64,000 nucleotides of DNA from Hevea brasiliensis (taxonomy: Eukaryota > Streptophyta > Magnoliopsida > Malpighiales > Euphorbiaceae). The notes under the pieces were generated by a model, which searched no databases, was not told the origin of the DNA, and saw only the letters and a program-made list of their open reading frames with translations. The DNA is taken from positions 113,175,677 to 113,239,676 of the forward strand of contig NC_079495.1 of the NCBI RefSeq assembly GCF_030052815.1. The letters are read 5' to 3'. This document shows, in pieces, positions 40,791 through 54,800 of the stretch. Positions within the stretch are counted from its first letter, which is position 1. Each line of letters starts with the position of its first letter. The translations under genes and the position numbers were made by a program.

Positions 40791-42605
40791 TACTTTATAA
40801 ATAGCAGTTTGGAACAAAAATCTATTTTCTTTTTTTGTCTTTTCTCTTCATTTTTACCTACAATCAACATTATTATTTTTTAATTTATTCTTGAGAGAAT
40901 TTTAAAATTACTGTCTAGATTTATATTTTGGTTATTATCCTTGAGGGATCTACCTAAAACTACTTAGCTGTAACATAGTGGGGGTTTTACTCTTTGTCAA
41001 TTTCATTATATTGAGGGAAACAAATACTCCATATGATATTTATTACAAATTGACTGGAAATTTTGGTAGAATAATTACTCAAATTGAGTGTACTAGTGCT
41101 ATTGGTAGCTTAATATATGCTATGCATTGCACTACTCCTGATATTATTTTTATAATATGTAAATTATTAAGATATACTAATAATCCTGGTGTGGAACATT
41201 GGAAAGAAATTTCAAGGGTTTTTGAATATTTAAAAGAAAAGAATTATAAACTATAGATTATTCTGCGATAAATTTTCAATTTTGTTAAAACCATATAAAG
41301 AGTTGTGTCCCTTGGTCAAAAGATATAACCAAATTAAAAGATGCTATTCTTCTTAATAGTTATATGCATGAAGAGATGAATTTATTGGCCAAAAGGTTAG
41401 TACTTTATGAGTAGTAAAAATAAGAGCCTTACAAGTCATTTGTAAGAAGTGATAAAAGAACAAATGAGTATGCATTTGTGTGTGTGTTCAAGTTTAGCTT
41501 GGTTCTTTATTTTTGGATGCTCTCATTTTAAATAAGTTATAGAGCAATTTATTTTTACAAATAAGATACATATCTATACTGTGAATTATTTATGTAGTTC
41601 ATGTTATAAACATGTGAATATATGGTTAACTAGTGAAATAAATATGGTGGAGATCCTAGGGTTATACAAATGCCAATTGGATAAGTAGTACTAAGGATAA
41701 TAAGTTAACCTTTGGTTGGGTGTCCACTTTAGGTGGAGGTTTTTTGGGTATCAAAGAAATAAACTTGTATAACTCATTCTACAGTGGAATCCGAATTTAT
41801 AACTTTGGCGAATGTTGATAAAGAAGCAGAATGACTGAGAAACTTGTTATTGGACATTAAGTTGTGGCCACAACCTGTGCCATCTGTTTCTTTTTATTGT
41901 GATAGTCAAATCATAATAGCTAAAGCTTATAGTAAAATATACAATTGAAAGTATATAAATATAAGCTTAAGACCTGGAAATGTAAGACAATTAGTTTCTA
42001 ATGATGTTATTACCGTGTTTATATTAAATCCTATAATAATCTAGCAAATCCTTTAATAAAAGGGCTCTCGAGAGTTATGATCATAAGTACATGTGATGAT
42101 TAGGGTTTAGAATATTCCATTAAATTTACTACTGATGGGAACCTTACTTTATAGTATTATTACTAAATAAAGTTTAAAGGGTAACAACAAGTCATTAGTA
42201 AATGTTGTAATTAAGTACTTAGCGTACTAAGTTAATAGAATGAGGATGAGTATTTATACTCTTAATGAAATTTAATATTAATACAAAAGAAACTTTACCT
42301 ATATGAACATAGGAAGTGGTCCTGCTTCAACAAAAGTGAGAATAACTTTTGTAAATGTTCATGAAAATAGGAGGTAGTACAAAGTCACATTCGTGCTAAA
42401 ATTTTGGTGAACTTTTTAAGTCGAACTAATTGATTCGTGTGTGTAGTATTTCCGGTTCTATTTAATAGGAATCTAGTTTTAAGCTAAGGCCACCATGATT
42501 TTTTTAGAACTTTGAAGTACTTACACTAAGGAAAAGTTTAAATCGAAAGATACTTTTCATTATGCATGAAACAATGGGATCTAACAATACAAGCTAAGTG
42601 GGGGA

Positions 42606-43383
42606 TTATATTATTTGCTTGTATGTTAGATAGTATAGAGAAACAAAATTCCTATATTATTAAAATTTAAGAAAGTGAAGGAATGACAAGAGTGAAATAT
42701 GTATAGAATTATATATATATATAATTCAATATATATTATTCTATTATGACACTTGGCACGTATATGTGTGAAATAAAATAATTATCTTATTGTAATTTTT
42801 ATAAATAAATTATGAACATATGTGTTTATTAACAAATAGATATGTCTGTTAATAAACAGACATGTATATTCTATATAAACAGTCACAACTGTTTGTATAG
42901 GTGTCTGTTAATAAACACACATGTCTATTCTATATAAACAGTCACAACTGTTTGTATAGGTGTCTGTTAATAAACAGACATATTTATTCTATACAAATAG
43001 TCACAACTATTTGTATAGGTATCTGTTAATAAATAAACATATTTTTTATACAAACAGTTGTATCTATTGAAGATAGACAGATGTGTCTATCTAGTAAATA
43101 TGCCAAAACTTTTCATTCTTTATAAATATGGATAAGTTTTTCAATCCAGATATTTATATACTACTTCTACTTCTTCTTTTTTTCTTCTAGTCTCTTTAAA
43201 TTCGGTTCGTATAAAGAGTTCTTAAAGGAAATCTTCAGGAGTTGCTGTCTGCAGATTTCAGGCTTTGTTGTATCCTGGAGGTATATTGCCATAATCTTGC
43301 AGTAATCTAGTTGGAGCAATTAATACCTTAAAGAAAGTGATTCATCATGCCTCAAAGCCTATTCTACACCCACTGCCTCAACA
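42606..43383 (+). repeat. 3' LTR of the decayed copia element
   Basis: Direct repeat of 38796-39510 with one additional ~62-bp unit in its tandem block (about 42820-43030), which accounts for the 63-bp length difference. Confidence 0.88.
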
Positions 43384-43388
43384 GATAA

Positions 43389-44979
43389 AAGTTTATAGAT
43401 AGAAATTAATTTAATTTCATTTTTTAAAAAGAAAAGGGGAAAATTTAACCCTAAAGGCTTATGCTTATATCAATTTTCATTTTTTTTTAAATAACTATTT
43501 CCATGCTTATACTTTTATTGTGTTATATAATTTATTTAAAAAAAAAGTAAGCAACAGTATTTTCAAATTCTAAGTTTTATTTAATACAGCTTACCACTCC
43601 TATCATATATAAATTTCATTTAAAATTATAAAAAAAAAATGATCAGATCAAAATTTAAGGTTTTATATATGTTGATGCTATCTTAATTAAAGCCATAAAA
43701 ATTAAAATGTCGACACAAATTATCAGTATTTTTGGTCATTTAAATGGGTTATCAAAATATTATCACATTTACTTATTTCATTATTTAAAATTTAATTTTT
43801 TTAATGAAATTATTAAATATTTCATCAATATTTTATTTTAATTTTAAATTTCTTTAAGTTTCCTTTTTATTTTTTTAAATTTTCAATATTTATTCTTTGT
43901 AAAAATTCATGCATAATATATTTTAAAATTATTTAAAATTTAAAATTATATTTTAAAAATTGTAGATAAATTAAGCAATATATAAAATAAATATGTTTTC
44001 TCGTGATACGAAAAAATAATTTATTTGTACCACATAGGATTATAATGTATTCAACACTTATGTTTTTTTTAATATAATTATGACTAATAATCATAAGTAA
44101 TTATTATATCATGAAAATTTTTATAAATTTCTTTATTATTACTTACATTTTTAAATAAAAAATTAATATAGGAGATAAATATAATTAATTAATTTAATAT
44201 ATATAATTAATTATCTATTTAAAATAAAAATATTATTTTATTTATTTTACTATTTTAATTACATTTATTTGATAAAAATATATAAATCCTAAGTGGTACC
44301 TAATTAACTTAGCGTTTCTATTCAATGCTATTAATGCATGTTTACATATATTCCATATGCCTAAAACTTTATACAGTATATATATATATTTCATTTTTAA
44401 TTATAATATTTAAATATTTATAAAATAACATTATTCTAAATTTGAGTGAGACTTTTATTTAGATTAGGATTGAGGGAACTAATAAAAGTATTGTGAGAAA
44501 GATTATTTTAACTTAAATCCATGGAAAGAGCGTGCATAATTAAAGAATAAAGGATTATTATCCATTGTAATTCAGAGAGAAGACATTCACAATATGCTGT
44601 GAAGTTAAAGTAATAAATATTTAATAATATCTAGAAATCAATGGGAGAAACAAAATAATGTCTTTAATAGAGTAACATGTGAAATCTCTTGAGTATAATG
44701 AGATTTATGAGCAATGAGTAAAACTTTGAATTTAATAATTTATTTTATAAGATTGTTGATAGTAGAAGATGATATACCTTCAGGAGGACATCAACCATGT
44801 AAATATCATTATTATGTTGTTTTATTTATTTATATTTTTTATGGGTTTAACGCTTCCACAATTGCAATGAGGTAAAATTAGTTTCATTAGCTTCAACATT
44901 ACCTTGATGGATACTTCAAAGGATAAAACAAATATAATGAACAAAATAAATAAAAAATAGAAATATTTGCTTAAACTTG

Positions 44980-45033
<54 letters not shown>

Positions 45034-45710
45034 CCATTTACATGTTATATATTTATAGTTTAAATTATAATAAATTAAAACTCCATTTGTTTTATAAAAA
45101 ATAACTTGAATATTTTTTATTATAATGTTAAATTAATAATATATATTTATATTATATATGTATAAATATTTTTATATTTTAATAAGATTATCAAAGTTTA
45201 AAAAATAATTTTTCTTTTAAAAAAAGAAAATCATTTTCCTTAAAAATTACATTATTTTATTTCGATTAAAAAATATTTTTTATTGACATTTTTCTGAATG
45301 CCTTAAATATTATAAAATGAAAAAAAATATTTTCTATAAAATAAACAGAAGCTAAGATTCATTTGTTCTATGAAAAAATTTTCCATACAAAATGTACTCT
45401 AAAAAATATGTTCTTAATTATAATATTAAATTAATAATATATATTTATTTTATTCATATTTTAATAAAATTATCAAAATAAAAAATGACTTTCCCTTTTA
45501 AAAAATAAAAATTATTTTCTTTAAAAAAGATATAATTTTTTATTTCATAAAGAAAATATTTTTTATTAATTAATTTTTTTAAATAATCTAAGTGATAAAA
45601 AATATGAAAAATACTTTTCAAAAAAATATTTCACATAAATCAATCGAAGCCTAAGTCTAAATAAAATTTTCCAACAAACAACAATGATGACATCAGATTA
45701 TTCTCATTGG
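43389..45710. other. AT-rich intergenic spacer
   Basis: No gene seen. A (TA)n microsatellite at about 44979-45032 and many A/T runs are present; the 71-residue frame across 44822-45037 is a translation of that repeat. Confidence 0.8.
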
Positions 45711-45829
45711 ACTATTGTACAAACTTTGAAAACTTGATTACACTTGAACACGTGGCTGCTGAATCATCTGAATTTTTTTTTCTCCTCAAAGATATCAATA
45801 CATTGAAAGCCTTAATAGGCCAAATAGAC

Positions 45830-45970
45830 AGCACATAGCTCAACCGACAGAGAGAGTAAAACAAAAAGGAAGCGTCATGGACTACTTGACTAGCTAAGTT
45901 ATGTGCCTCTCTATTCTCTGTCCTCCTAACATGGCAGAAATGAACGTAATTCAAATCAGAAATGAACATG
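45830..45970 (-). pseudogene. Possible L1-type LINE RNase H relic
   Basis: The minus-strand frame starting near 45969 contains NYVHFCHVRRTENREAHNLA, which fits the C-terminal signature of plant L1-LINE RNase H (hydrophobic, H-V-R-x-x-N-x-x-AH-x-LA). No other part of a LINE is clear nearby, and the frame continues into unrelated sequence. Short match only, so tentative. Confidence 0.4.
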
Positions 45971-46390
45971 GCTGAATCATCTGATTAAACAGCATGCATA
46001 AGCAAACAAGCATATATTCACATTGCAACAACATTTGATGACATCAGATGTCCCAAAAAGAATTTCTTTTCTTTCTTACAAAGCAAAATGATTTTGCATA
46101 TTACTGCCAAATCACATGCAATCTTTAAACTAGAATCACATTCACATTTAAGAGTTAAAAATCTCCTCAAACTTGATAACAATTTCAAAAGCAGACATAA
46201 TTGCACTCGAGCACACCCAGACAAAAGAAGCTTGGTCTTGCATGAGCCAGCTGAAATCTTTACTAATTTTAATACCTTACTTTGAAAATCTATTTGATAC
46301 AATTAGAGGTGTACAAGGTAGCCTACCGATACATCTACCACCGACTACCATTGTCGGAAGTCTACTCATCGCACAATTCTAAGCTCTGAA

Positions 46391-47191
46391 CTACCTTGAA
46401 GAGGCAACAGGAGCATCAATCAACTTAATCTTTAGTTCTATCTCCCCAGACTCAACTGCACAGAGCCTCAACCATACGCTCTGCACCACCTCACCATCAA
46501 TACAACTAATCGAGCTTTCCCTGGCAAGACAGTTGTCTGAGTCTGGAACTACCTTTCTTAAAATAGTCTCACCAGAACAAACTTGCAGAATCTGCTTCAA
46601 CCTAGCAGCAGAGGCAATTGGTTGAAGGCTGAGGTGAGCATGCCCCATCTTGTCATCTGCCTTGAAACGGTCTTTATCAAATACTTCCTGTCGAAACATC
46701 AATCTGATTATATGCCACAGAAATCTGCAGGACAATTTTGGCGTCTTCAAACTAATTCACTGATTATGCAATGACCAAGCAATTTCATGGAGAAAGTGTA
46801 GCTCTTGGAAGGACACTACCAAAATTTACTGCCTGGCAGCAGCTCACATTCCATTCGTTTGGCTCAAAAATCAGCCATTTGCATTGCAACTCTGCAATCT
46901 CAGACGTCCATTGTGATCGAGATCCCACTGTGGGGCACAACTCACTGGACAGCTGAGATTGCACAATCCCAACAAGCGCAACTATGTTTAGCAAAATTCT
47001 TTTGCTCAATCATAATCATAGCCCTCTATCTTAATAAGCCCATTAGAGTATCAAATTGTTATACATAGACATGTTTCAAATTAGCAGTATCAATATGGTA
47101 AATACAATATTACATACCAATATGGTATTTGCAGATCAATAATTCTTTGTCAAATGTACTGTTGAACCCATTCACAACTTGGAAAAGGTCC

Positions 47192-47239
<48 letters not shown>

Positions 47240-47991
47240 TTTTTTACCTACATTTTTCTTTTCTTTTTCCCTTTAACTGAACATAATAAACTTATTAGCA
47301 GTATAAATAAATGAAGATTCAAGAAAATCTCAACTCACCAAACTTAGAGCTCCAATAGGTTCTGTGAGGGAGAAGCTTAGCTCTTCATTCCAGACTGGAT
47401 TAAGGCAACTATTTATAACTTTGGTCTTTGATGTCTGTTACAAGAGATACTAGTCACTTATATAATTCGATGAAGTAAAAGAACGGAACACCATCCTACT
47501 GAAAGATATGAAGAAGACCAACAGGAGAAAAGTAGTAGAGGCAAGAACTTGGACTCACACCAAAGCATGCTCATCCATAGATCTACCAGAAGAAACAAAA
47601 TTTAAAAGGAAACAAAAGAGGGAGGGTGTGGGGTGGAAGGGTGGGGGGGGAAGGGGGCCCGGTTGGTGGGAGGGGGGAGTGGATTCACTCAACAACAATA
47701 TGTCTCTATTTATGTGCTTAGTAGGAATTTAATATACACAAAAATGGAGAAGATCATAGAGCAACTGGGCTTAGAATCAAAGAAGATATATAAGATAGAT
47801 CATTCATAAACTCATAGAGCTTTGAATAAAAAAGGATCATAAAGCTTCGAATCAAAAAGGATCATAGAGCTTCGAATCACCTGACTTCCTAGCTTGACCA
47901 CCACATAAGGATCACTGCTCTTGAAATCCCGGATAACCAATTTTTTCCCTTGTACAACAGTCACCTTTAGCAATCCCAACTGCTCTCCCAT
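46391..47991 (-). CDS. C2-domain protein of the CAR (ABA-related) family
   Basis: Small calcium- and phospholipid-binding protein. CAR proteins bring abscisic-acid receptors to membranes, and some relatives are annotated as ARF-GAP-like. Three minus-strand exons join in phase 0: 47991-47881, 47434-47339 and 46687-46391, giving 167 residues (typical of the family). The C2 domain fills the protein: MGEQLGLLKVTVVQGKKL, SSDPYVVVKLGSQ, NPVWNEELSFSL and EVFDKDRFKADDKMGH. Aspartates of the calcium-binding loops are in place. The plant-specific insert with NCLARESSISCIDGEVVQ follows, then LRLCAVESGEIELKIKLID. Start is the family-typical ATG. The leader is probably spliced, with a good acceptor (TTCTTCGCAG) ending at 48039. 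Intron 1 holds a G-rich tract and intron 2 an (AAT)n repeat. Which CAR paralogue it is cannot be told. Confidence 0.93.
47190..47240. repeat. (AAT)n microsatellite in intron 2 of the CAR gene
   Basis: About sixteen AAT units within the intron between exons 2 and 3, the same motif as in the AACT intron. Confidence 0.92.
47627..47690. other. G-rich tract in CAR intron 1
   Basis: On the plus strand many runs of three to eight G occur within about 60 bases, including GGGGGGGGAAGGGGG. The pattern meets the usual G3+N1-7 rule for a potential G-quadruplex. Because the gene is on the minus strand, the G-rich strand is the template and the transcript would be C-rich. Confidence 0.7.
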
Positions 47992-48744
47992 AGTTCGCTA
48001 GTAAAAGAATGCAAAAATTTCAGGAAAGAAGACGAACACTGCGAAGAACAAAGCAAAAGGAAGGAAGAGAAATTCAATCTCATGAACTTTAGAGCACGAA
48101 TGAAGAACCAAATTCAAGGAAGATACTTAAATTACTTACATTAAACACTCTTCACAACTACCCAGCTTCAACACAATCTATATTTAAGCAGAAGCCACAA
48201 AATCCATATAAAGGAATAAACTTTGAAAAGGATTCAAAGTAGAAACCCAGTTTCCCCGAGGATGAATAAAACCGTAAATATCCACAAGAAAGGGGAAATG
48301 AAAAAGATCTTATTGAGAAATTCAGAACAGCATATAAATTCAAAATGGGAAAAACAAATCAACAAAATTACCAGAAGAAAACAGATCACAGTGCAATAAA
48401 TGCTAATTCTTAATAGATTCAACAGCAATACAACTAATAGAGTATATATATATATATAGAAAGAGAACCTTGTTGAGAACAGCAAGAGAGGCAGAGGTAG
48501 CTTAGATCAAAAAGAAAAAGGCAAGGTTCACAAGCAGCTGAAAATGAAAGCAAATAACACAGCATATGCTGTTTCTTTATTTTAACCAAGAAACTATAAC
48601 ATCACCATAAAGCAAAACCCTAAAGCAAAAACTGAAATTGAAGTAAATTCTATATTTGGAAAGCAATAAATAGACAAATTACATAACCTTCATGGGTTTG
48701 TTTCTGCTTTCTCACATACACACGCAAAACAAAAAAAAAAAAAA

Positions 48745-48775
<31 letters not shown>

Positions 48776-49018
48776 GTTACTTTGACAGCAAACAAAGAAA
48801 AACAGTCAACAAGGCAATATGGCAAGAATGAAAATAATGTGAAAAGTGAATTCTAAGGGGACATGTGTCTTTAAGGATTTTTGCCTTAATATTTTGACTA
48901 TGACCAGGTCTTCAAATTCTCCTTGTATTTTTCCTTTGACATTCTTGAGACTTGCTTGCGATTCACATTTTGATCTTTTAAAACGGCTGCTTTTCTGTTC
49001 AATTAAGTTGTTATCCAC
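47992..49018 (-). promoter_or_regulatory. Leader, leader intron and promoter region of the CAR gene
   Basis: Upstream of the ATG a likely 5' UTR exon (47992-48038) is preceded by a pyrimidine tract and AG. A donor-like CAACAAG/GTTCTC at about 48467 would make a leader intron of roughly 430 bases. A (GA)n run at 48746-48776, read as CT repeat in the gene sense, is a common feature of plant promoters and leaders. The exact transcription start is unknown. Confidence 0.45.
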
Positions 49019-51808
49019 TCTCTAATTAATTTTTTTTCCCTCTCTCCCCTGCTCAATTTTGGAATGCCAGTACCCTTTCCTTTTATGTATCTATATACAC
49101 TAATTTTTATTTTTATAATTTATATAATAAATATATTTATTAAATTAAGTGTAAAAATAAATATAATATAAAATTATAAAATTAAATGAGAGAAATGTAC
49201 ATTAATACGAGTAATTTTCTAATACCTTGATTATAATAATGAGTTGCCTTAATAGCTCAAACTCAGTTTCATAATATTTTTGTTAAAATAACATAATTAC
49301 ATGTATTTTAGGGTTTTTTTTTTTTTAAGTTTCTTGATTAATGGTGTGAAGAAAATTAGGATTTTCTTTTTTTTTTTTTAAGTTAATTTCCGAATGGTAC
49401 TCTATCATTAAAATTTCTTTCTATTCTCTTCTGAATTAATTAATTATATTTAAAAAAAAAAACAGATACCTACATGTCCAATTAATGTTTATTTTCTGTA
49501 GAATTGACATATGCAATTATTAATACCCATGCAAATTAGTTGTGCATAATAAATTATAAATCTAAAATTAAATATAAAAAAGTACCAATAAATATTATAA
49601 AACTTCTTCATTAAAATATAAAAAAATTATTGAAAATTAACTTAAGTATACAATATTATGGATCAGGATGGAAGAATGTGTTAACTCTATAAAAAAAATT
49701 CTTTATTTTAATCTCATTGATAAAGTAATTCGTAATAACATTAAACTTGGTCGGTGCATATAAAGGGTCACCAAACAAGTGTCTCTATACCTTTTAGAAA
49801 GAGATCCAAAATCAAAAGCTTATTTATGAACTATGGCTAAGGCTATATGGTGATTGAGAGGCTATAGCTTTGACTTTAGTTTTCAGATTTATTCACAAGG
49901 ATATATATATATATATATATATATGCCTTATCTTATAGATCTCAATCCCCTCCAACTTCTAGAATTAAGTATGTTAATGACATCTGTACTAATAAAATGA
50001 TAAAAGACAAAATTTTAAATTATTTTCTTAAACAAGTAATATGATTTTGTGAGTTTATTTGTATGCTTTAGCGCTCTCTCTCTCAATATATTGATTTCAC
50101 ATAATAATAATAATAATAATAATAATAATATAATTATTCTTTGTTGTAATCAAATTATTGAAACAACTACTGTAAAAGTATAAATTTAATTGCCAACGTG
50201 TATTTGTGTAATTTGTAAATTTTGTAGATGTAAGAGTCACCTCTCAATTAAAAAAAAATTGTGTAAATAAAACCATTTTAAGAGAAGTTTTATAAATAAA
50301 GAGATGTGATATAGACCACAAAGTAAGAGGCACACTGCACACCCAATGTGGTTGAATGAATATTCTGAGTGGTGGTGGCTCATTTTCTCAGTTTTTTTTT
50401 TTCTTTTGTCTTTTTTGGTATAGTGGGTGTTTTCTTTTTCTCTACTAGAGGGTTGCGTCCTGTTTTCTGCCTCCTTTGTGAAGTTGAATGGTTAATCTTT
50501 TTTTTTGGTTTGATCTTTCAATGGGAAAACTACTTGTGAAGGTGGACAGACTCTCAATATAGTTTGTTTCTATTGGCAATAACTTTCATTTTGTATTAAT
50601 GGGTTGGTGTGGCAATAATTTTCATCTTATATTAATAAATTGGCTTTTCAGGATCTCATATCAATCGATTGTATTCACTTGGCTATCTTATATTAGTGGG
50701 TTGGTGTGACAATAGCTTTCATCTTAAATTAGTCAATTAGTTTTTCAGGATTTCATATCGATCGATTGTGCTCACTTAGTAAAATTATCATAATTTTATC
50801 AAGAAGCTCATCTCTTTCTTAAGCCTGCTTTTGCCTATTTATACATATTTATCTCCAATAAATTAAAAAAAAATATACTCGCTTTTACCGGTTCATTGTG
50901 TGGAGACTGCAAGTTGAAGTTGAAAACAAATTCCCCTGCTAAGCAAAATAGTCATATTTAAAGGAGAAATCAAAATTTATGGGTTTGAACAGGATTTTTT
51001 TTTTCTTTTGAAACTTTCACGTCTTAATGACTTGTCCACTTATAAAACAAGAGTTGAAAAATGAACTAGATCAATTTTGTATAGTAATTTGAATCTTGAA
51101 TGTTGCTGACTTCGTTAATGAATTAAAAACAAAAAAAAGAACCAAGATTTGATTCGTTCCAATTATCTAGACATGAAACTTCCATACAGTTGAAGGAAAA
51201 AATTCATGAGCACTCCCAAAGACTAGCAATGAAATTTGACATGATCTTAAACCCAGCCCCACTCAATCTGATAAACTCTTCAATTCTCCGCGTACACATT
51301 AGAGAAGGAAAAAAGACGAATTCAATTCAATGAAAAAAGAAAGAGTAATTGACATGAAACAAACTAGCAAGTCAGCTTGATCATTTTGATGGGTGTCAAA
51401 ATCAAACAAGAATATGCAACATACAACACCATCCCCAACTAAACTGTACAAATGATCTATCTATAAATCAATCCTGGTGGTTAGAAAGATGAACTACACT
51501 ACACCCCATTAACCATTACACCAATATGTTTTTCTACCACTAATACAAGGCAATTACAGGAAATTGCGATTAACTTTCCTACTTAACCATACGGAAGTGC
51601 CAATTGTTACTTTACATTCATATGTGATCAGTGCCAACCACTTCCGAATTTATTCGTTACTGTTTGTTTACAACATTAAATGGCTCTTTCACCTTCTTTC
51701 ACCTTCTGCCAACTACACCACCTAAACAAAATGCATTAGAATCTACTCAAGAACCAAGCTTTCTGTGTTTTTCCTCTGGACAAGAAGACAGTTTCCAACC
51801 TTAACAGC
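49019..51808. other. Intergenic spacer; right end is the PDS5 3' UTR
   Basis: No gene seen. It contains (TA)n at about 49901-49924, (AAT)n at about 50102-50131 and an imperfect duplication of roughly 100 bases (about 50600-50699 and 50700-50780, cores GGTTGGTGTGRCAATA and CGATTGT). The last few hundred bases before 51809 are likely the PDS5 3' untranslated region. Confidence 0.65.
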
Positions 51809-54800
51809 TTATCTTGCTTTCCTTGATGCTGATTTTTGTACTTTATGCTTCCATTTGCTCTGCATTTTATAAGAATGAAATCAAAATATGAAATATTATC
51901 TGGCATGGATCGATTCATAATGCATAAACTAAACACATGGCAAAGGTACATACAAGAGGCTCATCATCAGATATCTCAGCATCCTCTTCATTGGAAGGAC
52001 TTGCTTCGATACGTGCTTTCTTTGGATTTCTGAGCGTAGTCCCATCAATGTCTTCATCTTGAGTCCCTTCAGAGTCTGATTTGTCTTTATTTGCTTCCTC
52101 TCGCATGCCTTCACTTGATTCATCTTCCCGTTCTTCAGGATGGGAGTCCTCTTCTGCATCATCTTTTTGAGCATCTTCTGGTATACTCTCAGTATCTGCA
52201 AAAACTTTACCTTCAGAATTGGATTTCACTTCTCCATCAGATTCGTCTGATTGATTTTGGTTCTCCAGTGTGTCTCCCAAGTGTTTTCCTCCAGAAACTG
52301 ATGTAACTTCCTTATGAGATTCATCCACATCAGTCAAGTGCTCTGTCACCCTTTCATCACGTTCCCCATGAGAACCACCTGGAAGAAAATAAAGTCATGT
52401 GAACCACCAATATACAAACATAGTCTCCATATAGTGCATCTGGAAGTTTAAACATGAACAGTGTATAAACAATAAAGAGAACTTGTAACCCACACAAAAC
52501 ACCATAAAGAACCAATATACAAATGTATTCTACAAAATTTGCATATGCAAGTTTGAACATGGATGGTGTATAAAGAGATATTGTAGCCCAATGTTCACCA
52601 TCTCACTCCATTTCCAAGCAAAAATGCAAAATGATTAGAAGCAGAAATTAAATGATATAATTGCCCAAAATAACAAATATAAAATAATCTCCATATCAAC
52701 TTGTGAGATCTTTTGTATGAAACAAACCTGGATGATTTATTTACAATTTCAAAAAATCATTGACATTGCAAACCAATAACTTTTTTATCATTTAAAATTA
52801 ATTGGAAAGTAAAAGGCAGTTCACCTTGCTTTTCCTTGTCTCCTTTAGATTCCTCAGTGGGTTCAGCATTTGATACATCAAAGTCATCTTTAACCTCAGG
52901 CTCTTTATTTACACGCTTTGAGTTTTTCTTAGGAGTTCTTTTTCCTTTAGTACTAAAGAAAAAAAAAAATCAATAAATATATAGTGGTGCCATTGGAGAC
53001 ATAAAAGTAAAAGACTTCAACAATGATGAAAACTTTTCTATTACATATTTTCTGATTCCTTGTTCTGATGTATGTTACCCAAACTTCTACTTTTCTGTGC
53101 AGGCGATCTGTAGAACAGTAACAAAAATTTTAGGCAAGAGCATAAGAAGGAATTCTCAGAGAAATATCAAGCTTCCATACAAAAAGAAATGCCATAACCA
53201 AGACATGGTGCCATGAAGAAAAATAGCAGCACAACATAATTATACAGAACCTAGTGTTTTGATGACAGTTTTTCAATTTTATAAAGATGATTATATTCTT
53301 CATTAGAAGGCAATCCTTACACTTTAGTTGACTGGGGATGCTTCAATGAGTTTGACTTCTGAAATGGTGCAAAGGAAAAACAAAGTCACTTCTGATTGCC
53401 TTGGAAACATTCAATTGCTTTATTTCAAGGAAAAATGGCAGAAGCAATAAGTTGGTAAAACCTTCATAGATTTGCGACCTTTGTCAACAAGCTCCCACCG
53501 CTCTTTTTCTAAACGGAGTACTTCTATGTCTCCGTCATCATATAATATCTACACAAAGTTGCAAAATGAGCAAAATAAATCATGCTTAGGGGGTGAGAGC
53601 GAGGACGAAAGAAAGAGCAGCATACCACATGTTTCCTTTTTATAGGGTCATAAGATTTAACAGTGCCTTCATAAAACCTGTTGATTAAAGCAAAATAATA
53701 CAACATGAGGACATAATTCCAAATACTAGATATAAACATTTTACATTTTGCTGGAACAAAAGGAAAGCCTCTGTAGTCACAATTCCAACTCTACAGTTTT
53801 TGAACTTAACATCTACCCAACATCACATTAACACCCAATACTATCTACAGTTGTGTGCATCTTCTTTTTAGATAACAACCAGAAAAAGTATTAGCAGAGT
53901 TGAGCATCTTGTAATAGAGTAATAAAATACAAAAAAGTAAATCAGGAAAAGCAGCAGAGTTCATGAGTCACTCACAAAAAGAGTTGCCTTAGATGGTTTG
54001 ATAAGCACACCAGCAAAGATCAAAAATCAAGACAGGCACATGAACTTGGTGCATAAAAAAATCAAACAAAGCCTTGAAGGAAATCCAGGAACATTATTTT
54101 CAACAAAATTTTGACATTGAATAAATGAAGAGTCTTGCGAATAAATGAAGAGTCTTGCCCCCCATCCCTCCCACCATTAAATAAATAAATAAAATAAAGT
54201 TGGAGGAGGGGAGACAGAGATATTAAGAGAGTACTCACTGCTTATCCATGGGCCACCAAACCTTTATTCTATAACCAATTAATTCTTCAATATCAACTCC
54301 GCTTTTCTTTGTTGTGCACTGGAAAAGAAAATAAAGCAGGGCATAATCACATATTAGTAGGAAAACCATCCAGAGTACTATAAGCAATAAAGAAAACCCT
54401 GAGAAATAAATAAATTTATGAAAACAATTCACACAATCTGAAATATTACTGGTAAAAAATCACTGTAATAACCATGCTTGTGAATAAATTACAACAGGAT
54501 ATTTATTTGCACCATAAAATTAGAACAGAGAACAGTACACCAGCTTGCCATCTTTCAGGTTGCTTAAAAACAGTTATTGAACTCGACTACATATAGGTGC
54601 CAATAAGTGCAGTTCAGGTCAGATTGGTCTAAAACAGGCCATCAGATGGGTCAACTTTTGAGAATTCATTTTGGGTATCGTAGAGTACTAGAGAAAAACT
54701 GATAACAAGAAATTAATAAAAGGCATATGTAAATTCCTCACTCAAAGACGACATCACATTACTAAGTTATGCAATAGCGATGAAACACTACAAATGAGAA

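Larger units (their letters stand above)
38796..43383 (+). mobile_element. Decayed Ty1/copia element with repeat-bearing LTRs
   Basis: The 5' LTR is 38796-39510 (715 bp) and the 3' LTR 42606-43383 (778 bp); both end CCACTGCCTMAACA. Flanking bases GACAA (38791-38795) and GATAA (43384-43388) form a 5-bp duplication with one mismatch. The purine tract AAGCTAAGTGGGGGA precedes the 3' LTR. A degenerate primer site lies near 39518. Coding relics include FYVDDILII (RT box, about 40040-40075), TSAIGSLIYAMHCTTPDI (41093-41150), YTNNPGVEHW and an RNase H block near 41715-41830, all interrupted by stops. Clearly older than the copia element at 24718. Confidence 0.88.
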
